In this document: in pieces, positions 55,502 through 64,000 of the stretch | Position numbering within the stretch: position 1 is the stretch's first letter | How the letters are laid out: every line of letters begins with the position of its first letter | From: Notolepis coatsorum | Taxonomy: Eukaryota; Chordata; Actinopteri; Aulopiformes; Paralepididae | Assembly: GCA_963971535.1 (NCBI GenBank) | Contig: OZ020589.1 | Location: 76,450,811-76,514,810 of the forward strand | DNA length: 64,000 nt | Reading direction: 5' to 3' | Position numbers and translations under genes: made by a program | Notes under the pieces: generated by a model | What the model saw: only the letters and a program-made list of their open reading frames with translations | The model's database searches: none | Told to the model about the DNA's origin: nothing

Positions 55502-55825
55502 TTTTTTAGCATGGGTGGATCGTTCTCACGCTGGGCTGGCATATTCTGCAGTAGAGAAGCTGAGGGAAAGAGCTGTGGAACGTAGTGTCTTGGGGCATGC
55601 ACCCCATCTGGTGTTGGTGAGTTTGTGCAGGATGTTGTTGCGGGTGCAAACTTTTGCCTTTGTCTTCATGATGTGGGTTTGAATATAAGACATCTGTCGA
55701 GTGTGACTCCGAGGTTGACAGGATGCTCAGAGTGTTGTTTCTCAAGTGGTAAGCGTATACTTGTGTTTTTTCTGGGTTGGCACGTAGATGGTTCTCTTCA
55801 TAGTAGGTTGTTAACATCTTAACAG
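55502..55825 (-). pseudogene. LINE RT C-terminal region, proximal to the TTAA insertion
   Basis: The minus strand reads LTTYYEENHLRANPEKTQV and YHLRN near 55820-55750, then a frame-shifted region with YCRICQPS in one frame and a STAEYA-type block in another. This is the post-palm part of a LINE RT (the KTQV motif after the ADD box). It joins, across SINE and element G, the C-terminal piece at 49891. Broken frames throughout. Clade unassigned. Confidence 0.7.
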
Positions 55826-56585
55826 GTGGGGTACCGTATACGGGGCCTTTTAAGGACGATTTGTCCACCGACGCGACATGCCACTTTGCGAGAGTCTAGC
55901 GGCTCAGGTTTGCATTTTTTATTAAAAAAAAAATATATATATATATATATATAATATTATATATAGAAATAATATATAAAAAAAATACCTATTTGTTGCT
56001 GTTCGAATGCCACCTCACTTGACAAAATCCGCTCAGCGGTTCTCGAGTTACATGACGATATGTCAGGCGTGCAACTTTGTACATGCGAGCCTCAGATTAC
56101 CACCCGACTCCCAAGGCTCTGGAACTTCACTCAACTTCAATCATTCACTGATTAGATATTTTTTTATTAGCAGAAAATTATTGGACAGGGTTGTAGCCAA
56201 TGATTGTAGCTTTCCAATGATACCCCTCGTGGGGGGGGTGCGAATCAGGGATTTTTTTTTGAAAATTTACGAGCGAAATGAATGCATTGTCGTCAATGAG
56301 AAAATGGATTACAGGAGATTTTTTTTTTTTTTTTTTTTACAGTTTACCAAAATCGCTCTACATCACCCATTTCTAAACAGAATTTGGACCTGTACTACAT
56401 AAGACTTCAGGCTATGGACCTGCTGCGTTTTCCAGCTTATACACATTTTTTTGGGATATTATTTTTTGGGATATTGCAACTACTACAGAAAAACGTGAGT
56501 ACAAGGACAAGTACAACTCAAATTCAGCCCTATGTTACGGCACCGGTAATCTGTCTTCTCTCAAATCATCCTCAATGTGTTGAGT
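55826..56585. other. Unassigned stretch with AT and T runs
   Basis: Holds an (AT)n patch at 55931-55960 and a T-run at 56321-56338. GGTGGGGTACCGTATACGG near 55826 and GTTACGGCACCGG near 56533 could be decayed inverted ends, but I cannot confirm an element. Confidence 0.4.
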
Positions 56586-56599
56586 GAGGTTGACGACCA

Positions 56600-56851
56600 T
56601 GCCAGATGAGGAGGGGATTGAAAGGTAGAGATCTATGTACTCTGACCTGGCAGTTGAGTGAAGCTGGTTGGAGAACCCAGATCTATGGTGTGGAAGTTGG
56701 GATGAGAGCACTTGTTAGTACCCGAACAGTATGTCTCAGAGTCCTAAGGGACATTGGAGTGGGCAGAGCAAAGCTGAAGAAAGCACCAAGGGAGCTGGTA
56801 GAGGAGGCCAAAAAGGGAGGCTTCTGGCTATGGTTGCAGAGGGAAGACTAG
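56600..56851 (+). pseudogene. LINE C-terminal fragment
   Basis: Encodes LTWQLSEAGWRTQIYGVEVG, MRALVSTRTVCLRVLRDIGV, and ends AKKGGFWLWLQRED. The GWRT-x(4)-VEVG pattern with a terminal SWLW/FWLW-type motif is seen at the C-terminus of RT proteins of some fish LINEs, usually as GWKT...VEVGCRGF...SSWLW. There is no catalytic part. A stop ends the frame at 56851, probably the natural terminus. I cannot assign the clade. Confidence 0.5.
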
Positions 56852-56859
56852 GCCTAGGA

Positions 56860-57895
56860 AACAGACAGACAAACTGAGGAACATACTGTAGGCAGTGGGG
56901 ACGTGGTGGTGTTGGGCCTTCTGAGAGTGGGGGTAGTGGAATTTGCCATTGTGTCTTCTTGAGGTGTTGTCAGCCAAATGCAATGAAACATTAGCTATTT
57001 GCACTGGGTGGACGCAACCTAGCATAATATGAATTACATGGTATCCTAGGTGTTGAAAGGTGCAGCTCAAGAGCACTGGTGCTACTAGAAGAGAGCCTCG
57101 TCTGGTAATTACACCTACCTGTACATCTTATAGGGTCTTAGTCCACTACTTGTTTTTTTATGTTTGTTTTTTTATACTGAATGAACCAATTCCTTGAAAA
57201 GAATAACCCTCTGTAATCGCAATAACATTCAATAATTGTGGTTTCGTTGAAGCACTAGATTTAAAAGAGGCCCATTAATCAATATGGGAAAATCTATTTT
57301 ACATTTTCATTGATTAAACAGAAGACTCGCTTAGTCAACAAAAACATATGGTTATTATTATAATGATTTTCTTAGTTGTCAGTAGAGTGACAGGTCTATC
57401 ACTGGGCTTGTGAATTTCCAATGTTCTCTTCAACACAGTGTCACTCGCTGTCCGTTACAGTAGCAACCGCTCTCGGTCTCACTGTACTGTGCAACATAGA
57501 GACAGTGGTTTTTCCATCCACTCTGTGCGCTCCGATTGGACCGTGGCCATGTTAGTGGGTGAGAGATGAAATGAAGGAGGGGTAGGAGGATATGTAAAAG
57601 CCTTCCTCCAGGGTCTGGAATCTGGTGTACCCACACACCATACTGCCCCACCACACCATTATGTGTGTGTGTGAGTAGCCTTGCATGCTGTTGTGTGAAA
57701 ACCCATCAAGTCCAGTTTTGGTGGTGTTCATGTTTTTATACTATGTGAATGCTTTGCTCGGTCATTGACGGCATCTGTAGATTTTATGACCCTTAAAATC
57801 CATTTAGATAGGAGGATAGGTCTTTGTCTGTGTGTGTGTGTTTTGAGTAATATTAGTAGGAGTAGCAGCAGGCAATAGTGACGGTAGTACATTTA
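56860..57895. other. Unassigned non-coding stretch
   Basis: A minus-strand frame at 57430-57654 has an exon-like look (KNHCLYVAQYSETESGCYC) but no supported splice sites or family match. Confidence 0.4.
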
Positions 57896-58046
57896 CATTT
57901 AGCTCAGGGGTTCCCAAAGTTTTCAGGCCGCGACCCCCGAAATAACGGTGTCAGAGAGCCGTGACCCCCACTATTATAGGAGGTAAAAAAATGAGAAAAA
58001 AAAGATAATATTATGAATCTTTTTTTTTATATATAAATGGAAATGT

Positions 58047-58521
58047 TTTTTTTATCCACTTTTTTCTCCCATTTTCTATATTTTCTCCCATCCCAATTTC
58101 GTATCATCCAATTCAACCCTCCCCTGTCACGAACGCTGTTTCTTGCCTCCCACAAGCCGGCTGCAATGTGGACTAAGTCATACATAGCACAAGTCCCCTC
58201 CGGTACTTGAGGTAACAGCAGTCGCATCTTTTCACCTGCGCAGCTCGATCTCTCAGTGGCGAGGAGTAACGCGTGGGAGGCTCACGCTGCCCCCGACACT
58301 TCCTGATTCTACTGCGCAGGCGCACAAACCGACCTGTAGGAGTCGCTGTCCACAACGCCCGATCCCCACCCATCAGTTTCCCACCCCCTAATACGGCCAA
58401 TGTGTATTAGTATGAACGACCAGCTAAACTGAAAGCAATGTGGAGCACTGGGCTCGAACAGGCGAGCCCAGCGTCTCCGCATTCGTGGCGAGCGCCTTGC
58501 CCACTACGCCACATAGCCGCC
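58047..58521 (-). mobile_element. tRNA-derived SINE, copy 3 (17-bp TSD)
   Basis: TSD TATATAAATGGAAATGT at 58030-58046 and 58522-58538. The minus strand starts GGCGGCTATGTGGCGTAGTGG, box B is degenerate (GTTCGAGCCC), and the tail is A-rich after AATTGGGATGGGAGAAAAT-like sequence. Confidence 0.94.
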
Positions 58522-58767
58522 TATATAAATGGAAATGTATGGTTGAAACATGCAAACGTTCAAACGCACACACACTAATACGCATTGGAGGCTTTTAACC
58601 AGGGCCGGACTGGGGAAATCATTCAGGCCAGGAAATATAGTGCAAAATTTAGCCCCAATCAGGCCACTTTTTAAGCAGGGGGTCTGGGGGTCCCCCACCA
58701 GGAATTTTTTTGTTACAAAGACTTAATTTCCTGCATTCTGGTGCAGGCATTTTTTTTTATTTGTACC

Positions 58768-59108
58768 CTTTAAATGCCAGTGTTTGTAATGGCATCACAA
58801 ATTATTGTTAAAAAACAGGCTAGCATATGTATGATTAGCAACAACACTGATTTTGATGGATTTTCAGTTTTTTTGTAATGTCAGATTGAAAAAAATACAA
58901 TCTTTTATTCAACTTCAGCCCTGATCATAACACCACATATTCATTTGAAAATTCTAACCCTTTAAATGCCAGTGTGTGTGATGGCATATATTTGCAATAT
59001 ATAAAATGCAAAGTAGATTTTTCTGGGGGGGGGGGGGGGGTTATTACAGGGTAGCATGTGTCAATGATTAGCAACAACACTGATTTTTATGGATTTTTTG
59101 TTTTTTGT
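58768..59108 (+). repeat. Diverged tandem duplication inside the hAT
   Basis: CCCTTTAAATGCCAGTGT, GATTAGCAACAACACTGATTTT and TGGATTTT occur in the same order at 58768-58880 and 58961-59100. Confidence 0.85.
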
Positions 59109-59383
59109 AAGGGTCCCGCCTCCACCAATCACATGCGGCTCCCTTTGTTTGTTTGTGTGTGAGAGTAAGAGAGAGAGAGATAGTTCTCCAACTTGTGTGC
59201 GTTGCAGTGATCTCCTGGTTGTGCCCCACCTAGGTTATCTAACTATTGCGCTGCTACAACTAGAAACACTGGCCTGGCCTGCTTCTAAGTGCAGTGGCCT
59301 GACTGCATAAAAAAAAAAAAAAATCATCTGGCGACCCCCCGCGGCGGCTCGCGACCCCCACTTTGGGAACCACTGATTTAGCT

Positions 59384-59520
59384 GACGCTTTTATCCAAAG
59401 TGACTTACATGTTCTGTACGACAAGTCATCAGGAAGGGCACAAATATATAAGCTGAGTAACAATGTTCATCAAAGTGTTGAGTGCTACAGGGTAGGTTAG
59501 TATATTAGGACAAGTGCATG
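59384..59520 (+). repeat. Dispersed fish repeat, second copy
   Basis: GACGCTTTTATCCAAAGTGACTTAC through GTGTTGAGTGCTACAGGGTAGG. Inverted relative to 27835-27960. The hAT element sits at the edge of this repeat. Confidence 0.75.
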
Positions 59521-59559
59521 ACAATAAGGTTAGTTAGGGTTAGATCTTTTTCCCCCCCA

Positions 59560-59810
59560 TTCTTTATTTCATTTCAGATAATGTTATATGTTTTTTACGG
59601 GTTATATATGTAGTAGTCATTGAAGTAGTTCAATCTCAGTATTGTTTGCGTGGGTTTCCTCCCACACCAAAAAGACTTGCATGTTAGGCAGGGACTACGG
59701 ATGAAAACTACCTCATTAGGTAACTCTGGTACATTTACATTGATGTGGTAACTGAACATGTTGATTAATGTGCAGTCCCTGGGTAAAAACGAAATAAATA
59801 AACAAACTTA
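59560..59810 (+). mobile_element. LINE 3'-UTR-like fragment
   Basis: Ends GTGCAGTCCCTGGGTAAAAACG-AAATAAATAAAC, the style of a LINE tail. No coding part. Confidence 0.4.
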
Positions 59811-59875
59811 AGAGAAGATTATACAGTATTGGTTTGATACAAATGCTTGTACTGTAGTTGGTTTCACAACACCGG

Positions 59876-59960
59876 TTTGATTGATTGATTGATTGAACAA
59901 TTTAATTAACAGATTGCAGAATGGGTACAGTAAAGTACAACTCAATACACACAATTGTTA
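59876..59960 (-). mobile_element. LINE tail with (ATTG)n, inverted copy of 21900-22015
   Basis: GATTGATTGATTGAACAATT, then TTAACAGATTGCAGAATGGGTACAGTA, is the reverse complement of the end at 21945-22015. Confidence 0.65.
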
Positions 59961-60205
59961 AGGGGATGCAGACCAGAGAAGGACCTTTGTCTGTGAGACT
60001 TAATTGTGTGAAGATAGGGAGTACAAAGTCCTTGCTGATTACCAAAGCCAAGGCGTTCCGCATTTTGGGTACGGTCTTATCTACTCTATCAATTATATTC
60101 ATAATATTGTCTCAACTTTAAGTGGCTGTCAAGTTCATATTTATGCAGATAACACAATTGTATATTGTATTGTGGACAAAATGAATGCTGTTCTCTAGAG
60201 CCAGA
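59945..60205 (+). pseudogene. LINE RT fragment with altered YADN motif
   Basis: The plus strand encodes RLNCVKIGSTKSL, then QGVPHFGYGLIYSINYIHNI and GCQVHIYADNTIVYCI. These align by eye with the PQGS-LGP and YADD regions of a LINE RT. The second catalytic aspartate has become asparagine. Frames shift near 60040. Only the palm region is left, so it is inactive. Confidence 0.65.
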
Positions 60206-60429
60206 GCAGATATTGTTTACAATCATTTGCATATATCTACTGTGAATGTGTCTGAAATTGAGAGATACATTTAAATGTCATGGCAATGTTGTCAGTAAAC
60301 TGCAGCAGAATTGGCTTATTGAACAGAAACATAACCAGCTTCACAGTGATTAGTAGGAAACAGATACTGAAGCAGTTATCCTATCAGTTTTGGCATATAA
60401 TGGCATACACATATATAGATTAGATTATA

Positions 60430-60985
60430 TTCAAATGTATTGTGATTATACAGCACAAGTACAGTACAACAAAAATAAGTTTGGCAGAGTGCAAATGCAA
60501 TATACAATGTGCAAGGGATTAAACTGGGTATAAAATAATCTATCATACAGAGTATATGGGTAGACTATAGTATGAGTAGTTACGATTATTATAATTTCTT
60601 TGATTACAGTGTAGGGCAGTTTTAGACGGTGAAAGGAGTAGGTACCGGTAGGTATAAATTGAGTATAGGCAACAGAGTTCAGGTTCAGAGTCGTACAGTA
60701 TGTAACAGATATAGGCAACAGCAACAGAGCCTAGGGTGTAGGTAGGCAATGGAGTCAGAGTTCAGAGTTGATATGGGGCTGTCAACGTGGCACAGAGTTC
60801 AGGGAGATGACAGCTGAGAGAAAGAAGCTGTTCCTGAGTCTGCTTGACTTGGAGCGGAGGCATGCTGCTGCTTCCACTCTTAGGTCTTTACGCCAGGGAT
60901 ACACAGGGCGCCGCAGCTCTGTTAAGTGTCCATTCTCGAGCGAGCAGGAGCTCTGGCTGTTCACACCAGAAGCCATTTCTCCACG
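60430..60985 (-). pseudogene. LINE C-terminus and 3' UTR fragment
   Basis: The minus strand at 60985-60780 encodes RRPVYPWRKDLRVEA and KSSRLRNSFFLSAVISLN. The SRLRNSFFPxA-x(3)-LN pattern is the usual end of fish LINE RT proteins (compare TERLRLSFFPQAIRAMN at 63060). The rest to about 60430 is 3' UTR. Catalytic regions are absent and the reading frame is damaged. Confidence 0.6.
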
Positions 60986-61001
60986 TCAGTTCCACTCCTC
61001 T

Positions 61002-61180
61002 GCTCCAATCACATGTAGAGGCGCTTGCAGCTCGTGGAGAAAATAGACCAGACGCCAAAATCCTCTCTGAAGATCACAAGCTGGCGAGATTCTGCTCCAA
61101 TCACATAGAGGCGCTTGCAGCTTACTGAGAAAATAGACCAGATGCTGAAACTATCTCTAAAGATCACGAGCTGGCCGTGG
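61002..61180 (+). repeat. Two-copy ~90-bp tandem duplication
   Basis: CTCCAATCACATGTAGAGGCGCTTGCAGCT and GAGAAAATAGACCAGA recur about 90 bp apart, with GATCACAAGCTGGC and GATCACGAGCTGGC. Confidence 0.88.
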
Positions 61181-61344
61181 AGCTCTGCAGCACAGCTGGT
61201 ATGAACAGTCCATCACTTAACATGGGCAACCAAAGGAAACTGGCTGCTTTTCCTGGTGCTTCGAGGCGCTTCACCATCAGGTGTGTCTCTGGTGTCTATC
61301 ATTCTACCATTAGATTTATTAATGTCGATAGTTATGATAAACAT

Positions 61345-61535
61345 TGGTATTTGTTTATCTATAAAGCCAGAAAACTACCATCTAACATCACAAGCATGCT
61401 AAATTGGTAAAATGACTTCAGGTCCCCTAAGGAGTGTCAGCTTTTAGTTTTTGTGCCCCAAACACATGGAATGATCTTCAACACACCCTAAAGATTGATA
61501 TTCTCAGAACCTTTGAACAGTTTAAAATCACAAAC
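61345..61535 (+). pseudogene. LINE RT C-terminal remnant
   Basis: Encodes WYLFIYKARKLPSNITSMLN and, in a shifted frame, SAFSFCAPNTWNDLQHTLKI. FSFCAP-x-WN-LQ is the familiar C-terminal pattern of several fish LINEs. Same orientation as the RT fragment at 59945-60205 and possibly the same original element, split by the minus-strand LINE fragment and the tandem duplication. Confidence 0.6.
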
Positions 61536-61684
61536 CACTCATTTCAGTATGTAATTGTTTTAACTTACTATTATTTATTGTTTATTTTTATTTTGTCTGT
61601 CAACCTCACTGTAAATGAGGGCAACCTCAATGAACTTTCAAGACTTTATATAAAGCTTTGAATGAACAAGTTGTCATAGAATGT

Positions 61685-63536
61685 GGAGGGGGGGGGGCAA
61701 CCGCGGGGGGGCGGGGACGCTCTCTCGTTGTCGGAACACAGTGTGAGAAGAGCATTTATGCAGGTGAACACCAGGAAGGCTGCTGGCCCAGATGGCATAA
61801 CAGGACGCATACTCAAGTCCTGTGCCAACCAGCTGGCCCCGGTGTTCACCGCCATATTTAATCAATCCCTGGCGGAGTCAGTGGTCCCTGCCTGCTTCAA
61901 GATGTCTACCATCATCCCTGTACCGAAGAAACCCTCCCCAACATGTCCAAATGACTACAGACCGGTGGCACTCACCTCTGTGGTCATGAAATGTTTCGAG
62001 AGGCTGGTCAAGGACCACATTTGTGCCTCCCTCCCCAGTGATATGGACCCTATGCAATTTGCATACAGGACAAACAGGTCCACCGACGACGCGGTCTCCC
62101 AGGTACTGCACAGCACCCTCTCGCACCTTGACCGTCAGAAGGGGGGCTATGTGAGACTGTTGTTCATTGACTACAGCTCAGCGTTCAACACCATAGTCCC
62201 CACCAGACTGGTGGACAAGCTGATCGAGCTAGGTCTGAGCTCCGCCCTGAGCGCCTGGGTACTGGACTTTCTGAGCGAAAGACCCCAGGCGGTCAGGGTG
62301 GGGGGTCAGACCTCCAACACCATCACCCTGAGCATCGGGTCCCCCCAGGGCTGTGTTCTGAGCCCCCTGCTGTACTCACTCTACACACACGACTGTGTGG
62401 CCAAGTTCAGTTCTAACTCCATAGTGAAGTTCGCAGACGACACGGTGGTGGTGGGGCTGATCTCAGACAACGACGAGAAGGCCTACCGGGAGGAGGTTGA
62501 GGTACTGGAACGCTGGTGCCAGGACAACAGCCTGCTCCTGAACATTGGTAAAACCAAGGAGCTGATCGTGGATTATAGGAGAGGACAGCAGGAGACGCAC
62601 ACACCACTGATGATTAACGGGGCCACCGTGGACAGGGTGAGCAGCTTTAAGTACCTGGGGGTCCACATCTCAGAGGACCTGACATGGTCAACACACATAG
62701 ACACAGTAGTAAAGAAGGCGAAACAGCGCCTCTACCACCTGAGACAGTTAAGGAAGTTCAGAGTATCGGGGAAGATACTCCAGTCCTTCTACTCAGGAGC
62801 TGTAGAGAGCATCCTGACCGGAAACATCACTGCCTGGTATGGAAACAGCACGGCACAGGACAAGAAGGCCCTACAGAGAGTGGTGCGCTCAGCCGAGCGT
62901 ACCACGGGTATTGCACTACCCCCCCTGCAGGTTCTATACAACAAGAGGTGCAAATCCAGAGCCTGCAGGATAATGAAAGACCCTCACCACCCCAATAACA
63001 GCCTGTTTCAGCTGCTGAGGTCAGGCAGACGCCTGCGAACCCCAGCTACTAGGACAGAGCGGCTGAGGCTCAGCTTCTTCCCCCAGGCCATCAGAGCCAT
63101 GAACAATGAACATTGAGTGCTCAGAACATTGAACTATCCACACACAAGCACACATGAACACACACACGACACGCACGCTGTGCACGCTCACACACAAGCA
63201 GCCACTTAACACTTTAACATGAGCGGGCACACACTCATGTCGCACACACGCACACTTATGGCCAAAGGAAAGGACACTTTAAATTAGAATAACAGGAACA
63301 GTGTATTGCACTACCAAAGCTAACTAGCATGTCCCATATGCTCTGTAAATAACTATGTACAGATACCGAGATGTCACTCCATGTTACCTGTTACCTGTTT
63401 ACTGCACAATGTTGTTTTTTCATTTTTGATTCTATTATATGTTGTACCACTGTATTGCACATCGTTGCGGGCAAGACCACCCGCATTTCATTGTATACCT
63501 GAATGCCGTGACAATTAAAACTCTTGACTTGACTTG
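61685..63536 (+). mobile_element. 5'-truncated LINE with open RT frame, 7-bp TSD
   Basis: AGAATGT flanks both sides (61678-61684 and 63537-63543). The 3' end has CTTGACTTGACTTGA repeats. The same family gave the 143-bp tail at 5434-5576. Confidence 0.9.
61740..63116 (+). CDS. LINE reverse transcriptase, endonuclease missing
   Basis: An uninterrupted frame of about 460 codons covering the RT and C-terminal parts. Motifs in order: NTRKAAGPDGI, NDYRPVALTSVVMKCFERLV, DPMQFAYRTNRSTDDAV, LFIDYSSAFNTIVP, SPQGCVLSPLLYSLYTHD, catalytic KFADDTVVVGLI, NIGKTKELIVDYR, FKYLGVHISEDLTW, SILTGNITAWYGN, and the end LSFFPQAIRAMN at 63116. Catalytic residues are present. The endonuclease is lost by 5' truncation, and the G-rich 61685-61730 stretch is not a natural start, so this copy cannot move alone. 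It is a non-LTR element of the jockey/CR1 superfamily (Rex1-like or L2-like); I cannot choose. Confidence 0.9.
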   Translation, partial: SVRRAFMQVNTRKAAGPDGITGRILKSCANQLAPVFTAIFNQSLAESVVPACFKMSTIIPVPKKPSPTCPNDYRPVALTSVVMKCFERLVKDHICASLPSDMDPMQFAYRTNRSTDDAVSQVLHSTLSHLDRQKGGYVRLLFIDYSSAFNTIVPTRLVDKLIELGLSSALSAWVLDFLSERPQAVRVGGQTSNTITLSIGSPQGCVLSPLLYSLYTHDCVAKFSSNSIVKFADDTVVVGLISDNDEKAYREEVEVLERWCQDNSLLLNIGKTKELIVDYRRGQQETHTPLMINGATVDRVSSFKYLGVHISEDLTWSTHIDTVVKKAKQRLYHLRQLRKFRVSGKILQSFYSGAVESILTGNITAWYGNSTAQDKKALQRVVRSAERTTGIALPPLQVLYNKRCKSRACRIMKDPHHPNNSLFQLLRSGRRLRTPATRTERLRLSFFPQAIRAMNNEH

Positions 63537-63544
63537 AGAATGTT

Positions 63545-64000
63545 GATTTAGAGGATGAAAATAGCGTTGAGACTCAGACAGGGAGGCACGATAAAATAGT
63601 ATTCCTCACGATTGATGGCTGACCATTCTCGTGTTTTTAAATAGTGAAACTGAATTTCACGCTGACAAAAACAGTTACAACCTAATTGTTCTACAAAGGT
63701 AGCATGTTTCACTAGTCTAATCTGGGCTTTATTCATTACAGTATATTTCACCCATTCTTGGGTCTTGGTCTCGTTAGCCTTCAGACAACAGATGCACCCC
63801 CACCCCTCCCTCCCATTCTAACCCAACCTGGCCCAAGCAGCAGCAGAAGAGTGTTAATGAGTCTGCAGGTTGGAGGGGGAGAGAGAGGGAGACGGGAGGA
63901 GAGGGGAAGCTCAGACTGGTTGGCGGCTGCCTGGGTTTGTTGTCATTCTGAGCACAGCACTGAGGCAGGAAACCAGGGAGCAGACAGGGAGAGAGAAAGA
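63545..64000. other. Unassigned stretch, GA-rich at the end
   Basis: No gene recognised. A GA/GGGAGA-rich patch lies at 63870-63910. Confidence 0.5.

Larger units (their letters stand above)
57905..59375. mobile_element. hAT (Charlie-like) element 2, hosting a SINE
   Basis: Ends CAGGGGTTCCCAAAG and CTTTGGGAACCACTG; TSD ATTTAGCT at 57897-57904 and 59376-59383. Same ends as 27175-27719. It holds a minus-strand SINE and a diverged internal duplication. Confidence 0.92.

Noticed and set aside
57430..57654. Minus-strand cysteine-containing frame as a host exon
   Set aside because: No family match and no convincing acceptor or donor.
61740..63116. Host-domesticated reverse transcriptase gene
   Set aside because: The open frame is within a 5'-truncated LINE bounded by a 7-bp TSD and has no start context; openness fits recent insertion.

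Overview
The window looks like nuclear DNA of a teleost fish, and almost all of it is transposable-element sequence. Evidence for a fish: a Ty3/gypsy-like retrotransposon with the Gmr1 domain order (protease-integrase-RT-RNase H; first described in Atlantic cod), L2-like and L1/Tx1-like LINEs with typical fish motifs, tRNA-derived SINEs, many hAT, piggyBac-like and Mutator-like non-autonomous elements with exact target-site duplications (TSDs), and very long CA and GA microsatellites. No bacterial or viral gene organisation is present. The species cannot be fixed from the sequence.

The only convincing host coding sequence is one 85-bp exon on the minus strand at 47618-47702, with consensus splice sites. 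It encodes part of a RhoGAP domain like that of the GRAF/oligophrenin family, so much of the window may be intron of that gene.

Layout. 1-4706: Gmr1-like element, 3' portion, with its gag interrupted by an inverted copy of its own 3' end. 4743-13990: minus-strand L2-like LINE split by a full-length L1-like LINE (6862-13381, 19-bp TSD) and by a 143-bp LINE tail (6-bp TSD). 13998-18730: piggyBac-like fragment, MITEs, a SINE, CA and GA repeats. 18733-21338: broken LINE. 22042-24330: hAT element, then a piggyBac-like element with a perfect 454-bp tandem duplication. 25515-26556: Mutator-like foldback element. 27175-30140: hAT, minisatellite, piggyBac-like element. 30233-33638: 5' part of a second Gmr1-like element on the minus strand. 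34543-37835: an LTR element without RT or integrase. 37839-46401: repeat copies holding hAT, piggyBac-like and Mutator-like elements inside each other. 47127-47702: 64-bp satellite and the exon. 49370-55825: five layers of nested elements. 55826-64000: LINE fragments, a hAT with a SINE inside it, and a 5'-truncated LINE with an open RT reading frame.

The main new-looking pattern is a set of seven TTAA-flanked piggyBac-like elements. They are diverged in sequence but share a paired subterminal motif and, about 430-460 bp from the 5' end, a conserved splice-donor-like site. The nesting order can be read base by base from the TSDs, giving a relative timeline of transposition.
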